Shown: piece by piece, positions 6,770-13,298 of the stretch | Layout: each line of letters starts with the position of its first letter | Numbering within the stretch: position 1 is the stretch's first letter | Origin: Phycisphaerales bacterium | Lineage (GTDB): Bacteria > Planctomycetota > Phycisphaerae > Sedimentisphaerales > Anaerobacaceae | Length of the DNA: 13,680 nucleotides | Direction of reading: 5' to 3' | Assembly (NCBI GenBank): GCA_011057845.1 | Contig: DSDB01000020.1 | Span: 1-13,680 of the forward strand | Notes under the pieces: generated by a model | Told to the model about the DNA's origin: nothing | The model's database searches: none | What the model saw: only the letters and a program-made list of their open reading frames with translations | Made by a program: the position numbers and the translations under genes

Positions 6770-7504
6770 ATGGGACCTGTACACGCCGGGTTGGTGAAAC
6801 TTCAAAGCGTCGAGAATCGCCTGCGGGCCGCCAAGGCCAAACTCACCCGTTGCCGCCGCAGCGTCATCCTGCAGGAGAACCAGGTCCGCACCCAGCAGAA
6901 CGCCTTCGAAGCCAAGAAAGAGGAAATCCAACTCACAAAGGTTCAACTCAATCGGCTGGAACTGGAACTCAGGAGCCGTGAAGACCAGGTCGCCAGGCTC
7001 CGGGCCGCTCTCAATAGCTCAAAGACCAACAAGGAATACGCCGCCATTCTTACCCAGCTTAACACGACCCGTGCCGACAATTCCAAGATCGAGACGCAGG
7101 TGCTGGATCTAATGAAGGATATCGAGGCCGACGAGGCCCAGGCCCGCGACTTGCAGCAACAGATCGACGAGCAGAAGAAACAGCTCGATACCACGCGGGT
7201 CGATGCCGAACAGTCCGCCGTCAAGCTCCAGGCCGACATCGACGAAATACAGGCCGAGTGGGACCAGGCCGCCAAGGATATCCCCGCCGAACCCCTCGAG
7301 ATATTCAAGCGCGTGGCCGAGACCTACGATGGCGAGGCGGTTGTTGAGATCGAGCAGCAGGGCGGCGACCGCGGCGCCTTTAGTTGCGGCGGCTGTTTCA
7401 TGGGCATTACCAACGAGGTTGTCAACCTGCTTATGACGCGGGACGAAATCCTCCGCTGCCCAAATTGCACGCGGATTGTTGTCTACCACCCCAAAGAGGC
7501 CTGA
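6770..7504 (+). CDS. Coiled-coil protein with C-terminal C4-type zinc ribbon
   Basis: A 244-aa cytosolic protein of the conserved bacterial zinc-ribbon family (zf-RING_7 type; relatives include chlamydial CT398 and mycobacterial Rv2229c). Residues about 10-170 form a long charged coiled-coil hairpin rich in E, K, Q and R, with the family-typical SSKTNKEYAAILTQL (83-97) near the turn. The C-terminal ribbon has two CxxC pairs, Cys206/Cys209 in SCGGCFMGIT and Cys230/Cys233 in CPNCTRIVVYH, separated by 20 residues. ATG 6770 is supported by AGGAG five bases upstream. The exact biochemical role is not known; a nucleic-acid or protein adaptor is often suggested. It is followed after 38 bases by the RNase HI-PurN gene on the same strand, an arrangement that parallels the mycobacterial neighbourhood of zinc ribbon plus RNase HI. 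Confidence 0.92.
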   Translation: MGPVHAGLVKLQSVENRLRAAKAKLTRCRRSVILQENQVRTQQNAFEAKKEEIQLTKVQLNRLELELRSREDQVARLRAALNSSKTNKEYAAILTQLNTTRADNSKIETQVLDLMKDIEADEAQARDLQQQIDEQKKQLDTTRVDAEQSAVKLQADIDEIQAEWDQAAKDIPAEPLEIFKRVAETYDGEAVVEIEQQGGDRGAFSCGGCFMGITNEVVNLLMTRDEILRCPNCTRIVVYHPKEA

Positions 7505-7529
7505 CCGGCCCGCGTTTTCGCCGTTTCAC

Positions 7530-7535
7530 GGAGGG
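7530..7535 (+). promoter_or_regulatory. Shine-Dalgarno deciding the GTG start at 7543
   Basis: GGAGGG ends seven bases before GTG 7543-7545. The open frame extends back to 7384, inside the zinc-ribbon gene, but those upstream codons overlap real coding sequence and have no such site, so translation should start at 7543. Confidence 0.7.
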
Positions 7536-7542
7536 TCGTGCC

Positions 7543-8670
7543 GTGTCCGATCATGCAGTCATTTACACCGACGGCGGCAGCCGGGGCAATCCGGGCCCCG
7601 CGGCCGCCGGTTTCGTTATGACGGACGCGGCGGGGCGCCAGATACTGGGCCGCGGCATCTACATCGGCGAGGCCACCAACAACGTCGCCGAGTACACGGC
7701 CATGATTCGGGCCCTTGAAGCCGCCTGCGAACACGGCTTCAATGCCGTCCGCGTCTTCACCGACAGCGAATTGATGGCCCACCAGATCAACGGCCGCTAC
7801 AAGGTCAAGAGCGACCTCCTCCGCCCCCTCTACGACGAAGTCCACGGCCTGCTGATGCGGTTCTCCTCCTGGCAGGTCACGCATGTCACACGCGACCAGA
7901 ACACCCGCGCCGACGCACTCGTCAACCAGGCCCTTGATCTCAAGAAGGATGTGGAGTCATCGCCGCCGTCCGCTCGCCGCGCCGCGGCCCACAAAGAACC
8001 AAACCCAAAGCCCGCGCCGGCCAAACCGATCCGCCTGGCGGTCCTGCTCAGCGGCGGCGGCACCACGCTGCTGAACTTGCTTCGTTGTATCGATGAAGGT
8101 CTTCTCAACGCCGAAATACCGCTGGTGGTCAGCTCCCGTTCGACGGTCGCCGGCGTCCAACGCGCCAAGAAGGCCGGACTGGCCGTCCGGATCATACGCA
8201 AGAAGGACTACCCCGACATCGACGCATTCAGCAAGGCCCTCGTCAAGGCCATCGACGCCGCCACAGTCCACCTCGTCGTCCAGGCCGGCTGGCTGTGCCT
8301 GTGGAAGCTGCCCCCGCGCTACACCAACCGCGTGATGAACATCCACCCGGCCCTGCTGCCGAGCTTCGGCGGCCGGGGCATGTGGGGCCACCATGTCCAT
8401 GAGGCCGTACTGAACGCCGGCTGCAAGGTCAGCGGCTGCACCGTCCATTTCTGCACGAATGAATACGACCGCGGCCCCATCATTGTCCAGCGGACCTGCC
8501 CCGTCATGGAGGACGATACCCCCGACACGCTGGCCGTCCGCGTCTTTGAACAGGAGTGCATCGCCTATCCCGAAGCCATTCGGCTCTTCGCCGCCGGACG
8601 ACTGCGCGTCGCCGACGGCCGGGTTCGCATCCTGACGCCTCCGGCGGCGAACGCCGGTCGGCGGTCGTGA
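7543..8670 (+). CDS. Fusion of an RNase HI domain with a PurN-type (GAR) formyltransferase domain
   Basis: A 375-aa protein with two enzyme domains. Residues 1-135 form an RNase HI fold: YTDGGSRGNPGPAA (D10), NNVAEYTA (E50), VFTDSELM (D74), and HVTR..NTRADALVNQA (H114, D124), so the full DEDD set is present; this class degrades RNA in RNA-DNA hybrids. Residues 138-163 are a Pro/Ala/Lys linker. Residues 164-365 match phosphoribosylglycinamide formyltransferase (10-formyl-THF + GAR -> formyl-GAR): LLSGGGTTLLNLL (168-180), VMNIHPALLPSFGG (264-277, N266 and H268), KVSGCTVHF (295-303) and EYDRGPIIVQ (307-316, D309), i.e. the catalytic Asn-His-Asp triad. SGGGTTLL replaces the usual SGxGSNLQ, so the substrate is less certain. 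There is no stop or frame change in the linker, so it is not two adjacent genes. GTG start with GGAGGG seven bases upstream. Confidence 0.93.
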   Translation: MSDHAVIYTDGGSRGNPGPAAAGFVMTDAAGRQILGRGIYIGEATNNVAEYTAMIRALEAACEHGFNAVRVFTDSELMAHQINGRYKVKSDLLRPLYDEVHGLLMRFSSWQVTHVTRDQNTRADALVNQALDLKKDVESSPPSARRAAAHKEPNPKPAPAKPIRLAVLLSGGGTTLLNLLRCIDEGLLNAEIPLVVSSRSTVAGVQRAKKAGLAVRIIRKKDYPDIDAFSKALVKAIDAATVHLVVQAGWLCLWKLPPRYTNRVMNIHPALLPSFGGRGMWGHHVHEAVLNAGCKVSGCTVHFCTNEYDRGPIIVQRTCPVMEDDTPDTLAVRVFEQECIAYPEAIRLFAAGRLRVADGRVRILTPPAANAGRRS

Positions 8671-8704
8671 GTCCTTGATCCATGCCTGCTTCGGAGGCTC
8701 AACC

Positions 8705-9202
8705 ATGAACAGACGACAACGCAAGACGGTCATTGAACTCGCCACCGTTGTCATGCTGACGGCGGCCGGCGTTATCCTCATGTTCAACGTCAAGGACGTC
8801 GTCATCCGTTCAGAGGCGATGCGGGCCATGAACAATCTGAGCAAGGCGATTCAAGACTACCAGGAGGAATACAAGCTCGACTACCACCGCCGCACCGGCA
8901 AGGACTATCCATCGGAGAAAGTCCCCCTGCCGCCCACCTCTTTCGTCGACACCGTGAAGAAGAGCCTGGAAGGGCGCGCCCGTTTGGGCGACATGCGCTA
9001 TCGGGCCCTCTGGATCGACCTCAACGCCCCGTCGGACACCATCGTCGCCTACTCGCCTCGCCTCTTCCATTCCTGGTTCGTTTCGAGCGGCTACGTCCTG
9101 CTGCGTCTCGACGGGACCGTCGAGTGGATGGACAAGGAGCCCTTTGAAGAGCTGCTCGCATCCCAGCAAGACCCTGATGAAACGCTCATGTTGCTGCCCT
9201 GA
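8705..9202 (+). CDS. Membrane-anchored pilin-like protein of unknown function
   Basis: A 165-aa protein starting at ATG 8705 (GGAGG seven bases upstream). A basic leader MNRRQRKT is followed by one hydrophobic helix (about residues 9-28, beginning IELATVVML), then a soluble region expected outside the cytoplasm. Its layout recalls type II secretion/type IV pseudopilins of planctomycetes: an acidic residue at the start of the helix, a following helix NNLSKAIQDYQEEY (43-56), a GKDYPSE stretch (65-71), and a C-terminal VLLRLDGTVEWMDKEPFEEL (131-150) that resembles their conserved LFLDGHVEW ending. A prepilin-peptidase site (G before F-T-L-I-E) is absent, so it may be a non-processed relative. 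It starts 34 bases after the fusion gene and is probably co-transcribed. I give no specific function. Confidence 0.8.
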   Translation: MNRRQRKTVIELATVVMLTAAGVILMFNVKDVVIRSEAMRAMNNLSKAIQDYQEEYKLDYHRRTGKDYPSEKVPLPPTSFVDTVKKSLEGRARLGDMRYRALWIDLNAPSDTIVAYSPRLFHSWFVSSGYVLLRLDGTVEWMDKEPFEELLASQQDPDETLMLLP

Positions 9203-9210
9203 CGGACGCA

Positions 9211-9223
9211 GCGCCGGCGGCGC
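9211..9223. terminator. Weak GC hairpin between convergent genes
   Basis: GCGCCG-G-CGGCGC is a perfect inverted repeat, with further outer pairing of ACGG (9202-9205) and CCGT (9227-9230). It lies in the 53-base gap between the convergent ends of the pilin-like gene and cysA and could act for both strands. There is no T-run, so intrinsic termination is doubtful. Confidence 0.25.
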
Positions 9224-9255
9224 GCCCCGTGAATGCGATGCCGCTCGGTAAGCCC

Positions 9256-10329
9256 CTATATGGAGTACTGCCCCAGGTACACGCGCGACTGCCGGGGCCG
9301 CACATACACCGTGTCGTTCTCATGCAAGCCAAGGCGATTGGACCGGTCGTGGGATAGCTCCACGTGGACGGGTTGCCCATCCTCGGTCAGCAACTCCAGC
9401 TTCACGAAGGGCCCGGCCGACTGGATACGTGTGACCCTGGCCGGCAGGCAGTCGAACCGGCCAGGATGAACCAGAATATCCAACTCATGGGGCCGCACAA
9501 ACAGTTTCGCCTCGCCCCCCTCGGCCGCCGCGGCGCCCGGCGCATCGACCGCCAGGGAGCCGAACACCACGCGGTCCTGCTGGACTCGTCCGCGGAACAC
9601 GTTGACGTGACCGAGAAAATTGAGCACGAACTCCGTCGCCGGCTGATGAAACACCTCATCCGGAGTCCCCACCTGCTCGATCCGCCCGGCGTTCATCACC
9701 ACCACCCGGTCGGCCACCTCCAGGGCCTCCTCCTGGTCGTGCGTGACAAACAGGCTGGTAACGTGTATTTCATCATGCAGCCGCCGCAGCCACCGCCGCA
9801 GCTCCTGCCTCACGCGGGCGTCCAGTGCCCCAAAGGGCTCGTCCAGTAGCAACACCTTCGGCTCGACCGCCAGGGCCCGCGCCAGCGCCACGCGCTGCCG
9901 CTGGCCGCCCGACAACTGACTCGGATACCGGTTGGCCAGGTTCTCCAACTGAATCAGTCGCAGCAGGTCCTGGACCTTCCGCCGGATCTCATCCCGGCCC
10001 GGCCGACGATGACGCGGCCGCACCGTCAGACCAAACGCGATGTTGTCGAACACCGTCATGTGCTTGAACAGCGCATAGTGCTGAAAAACGAACCCCACAT
10101 GCCGATCGCGGGCGTGTTGGCCGGCGACATCCTGTTCGTGAAAGAGGACCGACCCGCTGCCGCCGTCCGGATGCTCCAGCCCCGCGATCACCCGAAGCAG
10201 TGTGGTCTTGCCCGAGCCGCTCGGCCCCAGCAAGGCCACCAACTGCCCGCTTGGCACCGATAGACTTACGTCGCATAGCGCCGTGAACCGGCCGAAGGTC
10301 TTGGTGATATTCCGCACTTCAATGCTCAT
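9256..10329 (-). CDS. cysA: Sulfate/thiosulfate ABC transporter ATP-binding protein
   Basis: ATPase subunit that drives sulfate import with CysT/CysW in the inner membrane. The 357-aa product has Walker A GPSGSGKT (35-42), Q-loop Gln83 in FVFQHYALF, signature LSGGQRQRVALARAL (139-153), Walker B VLLLDEPFGALD (159-170), switch His197 in FVTHDQEEA, and a C-terminal TOBE-type domain with FVRPHELDI, typical of CysA. ATG at 10327-10329 with GGAGG nine bases upstream; an upstream in-frame start (10356) would only add residues overlapping cysW. It overlaps the last 11 bases of cysW, so the two are translationally coupled. Last gene of the operon. The transporter family also includes molybdate ATPases, but the neighbours fix sulfate. 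Confidence 0.95.
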   Translation of the reverse strand: MSIEVRNITKTFGRFTALCDVSLSVPSGQLVALLGPSGSGKTTLLRVIAGLEHPDGGSGSVLFHEQDVAGQHARDRHVGFVFQHYALFKHMTVFDNIAFGLTVRPRHRRPGRDEIRRKVQDLLRLIQLENLANRYPSQLSGGQRQRVALARALAVEPKVLLLDEPFGALDARVRQELRRWLRRLHDEIHVTSLFVTHDQEEALEVADRVVVMNAGRIEQVGTPDEVFHQPATEFVLNFLGHVNVFRGRVQQDRVVFGSLAVDAPGAAAAEGGEAKLFVRPHELDILVHPGRFDCLPARVTRIQSAGPFVKLELLTEDGQPVHVELSHDRSNRLGLHENDTVYVRPRQSRVYLGQYSI

Positions 10330-11239
10330 GGGACAGGTCCTCCAATACGGCCGCATCCGGCGCCTCGGCGAACGGACGCCGACTTCGCCATTCCACGAAA
10401 CTCTTCAATGCCAGCGTCGCCAGGGCCAGCAGCGCCAATAGCGACGCCACCGCGAACGCCGCCACAAAGTTGTACTCGTTATAGAGAATCTCCACGTGCA
10501 GCGGCATGGTGCTCGTCTTGCCCCGGATATGCCCGGACACCACCGACACCGCCCCGAACTCGCCCATCGCCCGCGCGTTGCACAGGATCACCCCGTACAA
10601 CACGGCCCACTTGACGTTGGGCAACGTGACCCGGAAGAAGGTCTGCAAGCCGCCGGCCCCCAGCGTGATGGCGGCCTCCTCATCGTCGTTGCCTTGCACC
10701 TGCATCAGCGGGATCACCTCCCTGGCCACAAAGGGAAAGGTCACAAACAGCGTCGCCAGCACGATGCCGGGCACCGCGAAGATAATCTCAATATCGTGGG
10801 CCGACAGGAACGGCCCCAGCCAGCCGTGCAGACCATACACGAGAATGTAGATCAGCCCCGAAATCACCGGCGAGACCGCGAAAGGCAGGTCGATCAGCGT
10901 AATCAGCAGGTTCTTGCCGACGAAATTGAACTTCGCGATGGCCCACGACGCCGCCAGCCCGAAGACGCAGTTGACCGGTACGGCAATAGCAGCCACCAGC
11001 AATGTCAGCTTGACCGCGGCCAGCGCCGCCGGGTCCCGCAGAGCGGCGAAAAAGGCCCCGGCGCCCTTGCGAAACGCCTCCACGAACACCCCCGCCAGCG
11101 GGATCAGCAGGAACAGCCCCAGGAAGCTCAGCGACACGCCGATCAGCGCCCACCGCACCGGCGCCGGCTCCGTGATCGCCGGCCGCCCGGCCGCCCCGGA
11201 CGATGCCGAACCTGTTCGAAAAGCAATCGTCCCCGCCAT
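10319..11239 (-). CDS. cysW: Sulfate ABC transporter permease CysW
   Basis: Inner-membrane permease that pairs with CysT to form the sulfate channel. The 306-aa product has about six hydrophobic helices. It reads like E. coli CysW, for example DLPFAVSPVISGLIYILVYG, the EAA coupling loop DEEAAITLGAGGLQTFFRV that contacts CysA, and NARAMGEFGAVSVVSGHIRG. It ends in LSHEH, also similar to E. coli. ATG at 11237-11239 is fixed by GGAGG six bases upstream; that same GGAGG encodes the last glycines of cysT. The start is two bases after the cysT stop, and the end overlaps cysA by 11 bases. The open frame continues upstream to 11830 but only as an out-of-frame shadow of cysT. Confidence 0.95.
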   Translation of the reverse strand: MAGTIAFRTGSASSGAAGRPAITEPAPVRWALIGVSLSFLGLFLLIPLAGVFVEAFRKGAGAFFAALRDPAALAAVKLTLLVAAIAVPVNCVFGLAASWAIAKFNFVGKNLLITLIDLPFAVSPVISGLIYILVYGLHGWLGPFLSAHDIEIIFAVPGIVLATLFVTFPFVAREVIPLMQVQGNDDEEAAITLGAGGLQTFFRVTLPNVKWAVLYGVILCNARAMGEFGAVSVVSGHIRGKTSTMPLHVEILYNEYNFVAAFAVASLLALLALATLALKSFVEWRSRRPFAEAPDAAVLEDLSHEH

Positions 11240-11241
11240 GC

Positions 11242-12078
11242 TCAGCCTCCAATCCTGTGTCTTGACGCTACCCATTGAATCACGTTGATCGCCAGCAGAA
11301 TGGCAAACGAGATCAGCAGCATCACCACGGCGATGGCCGTCGCCCCGGCGTAGTCGTACTGCTCCAGCTTGGCCACGATCAACAGCGGGGCGATCTCCGT
11401 CCGCATCGGCATGTTGCCGGAAATGAACACCACCGATCCGTACTCGCCCAACGCTCGTGCAAACGCCAGCGCGAAGCCCGTCAGCAGACTCGGCAGCACC
11501 GTCGGCAGGATCACCCGCCGCAGCGTCCGCCACCGCGACGCGCCCAGGCTGGCCGCCGCCTCCTCCATGTCCGGGTCCAGGTCCTCCAGGGCCGGCTGGA
11601 GCGTGCGAACCACGAACGGCAGCCCGATGAACGTCAGTGCAATGGTCACTCCAAGTGGCGAAAACGCCGCCTGGATGCCCAGCGGCTCCAGATACTGCCC
11701 GATCCAGCCGTTGCGGGAATACAGCGTCGTCAGCGCAATGCCCGACACGGCCGTCGGCAGCGCAAACGGCAGGTCCACCATCGCGTCCACGATCCGCTTG
11801 CCCGGGAACGAGTACCGCACCAGAGACCACGCCACCACAAAGCCGAACACGGCGTTGATCAGGGCCCCTATCGCCGCGGCCCCGAACGACAGCTTGTACG
11901 CCGCCACCACGCGCGGCGACGTCACCGTCGCCCAGAAACTCGACCAGCCCATGCCCGCCGATTTCAGGAACAGCGCCGCCAGCGGGATCAGCACGATCGC
12001 GCTCAGATACAGCAGCGTAAAACCAAGCGTCAGGCCGAAACCCGGAAGCACACTGGGTTGTTTGATGCGTAGTCGCAT
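11242..12078 (-). CDS. cysT: Sulfate ABC transporter permease CysT (CysU)
   Basis: First permease subunit of the sulfate importer, in the inner membrane. The 278-aa length is normal. Visible are hydrophobic helices, the first LYLSAIVLIPLAALFL near the N-terminus; DLPFALPTAVSGIALTTLYS; the EAA loop MEEAAASLGASRWRTLRRV; and ARALGEYGSVVFISGNMP, the family signature of CysT. ATG at 12076-12078 is preceded by AGGTGA, a good Shine-Dalgarno. It lies 31 bases after the sulfate-binding protein stop and two bases before cysW. The C-terminal tail (VASRHRIGG) is encoded by a sequence with faint period-seven character, too degenerate to call a repeat. Confidence 0.95.
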   Translation of the reverse strand: MRLRIKQPSVLPGFGLTLGFTLLYLSAIVLIPLAALFLKSAGMGWSSFWATVTSPRVVAAYKLSFGAAAIGALINAVFGFVVAWSLVRYSFPGKRIVDAMVDLPFALPTAVSGIALTTLYSRNGWIGQYLEPLGIQAAFSPLGVTIALTFIGLPFVVRTLQPALEDLDPDMEEAAASLGASRWRTLRRVILPTVLPSLLTGFALAFARALGEYGSVVFISGNMPMRTEIAPLLIVAKLEQYDYAGATAIAVVMLLISFAILLAINVIQWVASRHRIGG

Positions 12079-12109
12079 TGCGTCACCTGTGGATACCGTC
12101 TCATACCGG

Positions 12110-13225
12110 TCACTTGCTCACCTGATAGATCTGGTCGAACACACCGCCGTCGTTAAAGTGCGTTTCCTGAGCCTTCCGCCAGCCGCCGAACACCTCATCG
12201 ATGCGAACCCGCTCGACATCAGGGAATCGCTCCAGGTCCGCCGGGTCCGCGTGCTGTGGATAGGCCGGCCGGTAATAGTGCCTGGCTACGATGCGTTGGC
12301 CCTCCGGACTGTAGAGGTATTTCAAATACTCCTCGGCCACCTCCCGCGTCCCCTTCTTCTCGACCACCTTGTCAATCACGGCCACCGGCGGCTCGGCCAG
12401 AATACTGATCGACGGTACGACGATGTCGAACTTGTCGGGCCCCAGCTCATTGACCGCCAGAAACGCCTCGTTCTCCCAGGCCAGCAACACGTCGCCGATG
12501 CCCCGCTGGGCGAAGGTATTGGTCGAGCCACGCGCCCCGCTATCGAGCACCGGCACATGCTTGTGCAGTTCCGCGACGAACTCGCGGGCCCTGGCCTGGG
12601 CCTGCTCGACCTGTGCCGCCTGTGCCGGATGGTGCAGGGCTTTCAGGTCGCCCAGCTCCTTCTTAAGGGCAAAGGCCCACGCCGCCAGATAGTTCCAGCG
12701 GGCCCCGCCGGAGGTCTTGGGATTGGGCGTAATGACCTCGACGCCGGGTTTGACCAGGTCGTCCCAATCCCGGATGCTCTTGGGATTGTCCTTGCGGACC
12801 AGAAACACAATCGTTGACGTATAGGGGGCGCTATTCTCCGGCAGCCGCGATTGCCAGTCGGCCGCCAGTAAACCACCCTGCCTGGCAATCGCGTCGATGT
12901 CGTAGGCCAGTGCCAGTGTGACCACGTCGGCCTTGAGCCCGTCGATCACGGCCCGGGCTTGCTTTCCCGCCCCACCGTGCGACTGCTCGATGACCACATC
13001 CTGCCCGGTCTTGGCCTTCCAGTAGCGGGCGAAGGCCGGGTTGAACTCCTGGTAAAGCTCCCGCGTCGGGTCATAGGACACGTTCAGCAGCGTAACGGCC
13101 CTCTTGCCCGCTGTTTCATCCGGATCGGCTCCGCTACCCCCAAGTATGCGTATGAGAATCAGGCCCAACACAATAGCAGTTACCAGAACGACCGCCACAA
13201 CCACAACTCGCTTGCTATCTGCCAT
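12110..13225 (-). CDS. sbp: Sulfate-binding protein of the ABC transporter
   Basis: Captures sulfate outside the inner membrane and delivers it to CysT/CysW. The 371-aa product carries both family signatures: the K-x-[NQEK]-[GT]-G-[DQ] pattern as KAKTGQDVVIEQS (70-82), and NPKTSGGARW (168-177), plus LNVSYDPTRELY (47-58) and DVLLAWENEA farther on. The N-terminus MADSKR is followed by a long hydrophobic helix (about 7-28) without a clear signal-peptidase AxA site and without a lipobox cysteine, so the protein may stay anchored to the membrane. ATG at 13223-13225 is supported by the purine run AAGGAAGG upstream; the longer frame to 13312 would run through the promoter and into the Rrf2 gene. First structural gene of the uptake operon. 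Sulfate versus thiosulfate cannot be separated (alternative name cysP). Confidence 0.94.
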   Translation of the reverse strand: MADSKRVVVVAVVLVTAIVLGLILIRILGGSGADPDETAGKRAVTLLNVSYDPTRELYQEFNPAFARYWKAKTGQDVVIEQSHGGAGKQARAVIDGLKADVVTLALAYDIDAIARQGGLLAADWQSRLPENSAPYTSTIVFLVRKDNPKSIRDWDDLVKPGVEVITPNPKTSGGARWNYLAAWAFALKKELGDLKALHHPAQAAQVEQAQARAREFVAELHKHVPVLDSGARGSTNTFAQRGIGDVLLAWENEAFLAVNELGPDKFDIVVPSISILAEPPVAVIDKVVEKKGTREVAEEYLKYLYSPEGQRIVARHYYRPAYPQHADPADLERFPDVERVRIDEVFGGWRKAQETHFNDGGVFDQIYQVSK

Positions 13226-13249
13226 GGTTCCTTCCTTATGAAACTCAAT

Positions 13250-13280
13250 AATATAACCACGACCCATTCGGTCGTATATT
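13250..13280 (-). promoter_or_regulatory. Candidate sbp promoter with overlapping palindromic operator
   Basis: On the minus strand TATATT (13250-13255, 5 of 6 to the -10 consensus) lies about 25 bases before the sbp ATG, with no good -35. Directly upstream is the perfect palindrome ACGACC-CATTC-GGTCGT (13259-13275), flanked by complementary AATAT (13250-13254) and ATATT (13276-13280). It occupies the place between -35 and -10, as expected for a repressor site. The adjacent Rrf2 gene is the obvious candidate regulator. The site does not match the textbook IscR or CymR consensus as I know them. Confidence 0.5.
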
Positions 13281-13298
13281 AGCCCAAAAAAAGATGGC

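Noticed and set aside
7384..7542. Upstream extension of the RNase HI-PurN frame
   Set aside because: These codons overlap the zinc-ribbon C-terminus out of frame; GTG 7543 has a strong Shine-Dalgarno and begins right at the RNase H fold.
11245..11273. Third heptamer-like stretch at the cysT/cysW junction
   Set aside because: Only about three weakly matching units, and the bases encode the CysT tail and the cysW Shine-Dalgarno; too degenerate to call.
11275..12072. Plus-strand open frame rich in Arg, Gln and His opposite cysT
   Set aside because: Composition is that of a reversed membrane-protein gene; shadow frame.
11369..12817. Plus-strand open frame of 482 codons opposite cysT and sbp
   Set aside because: Antisense shadow of strongly supported genes; low-complexity composition and no domain.
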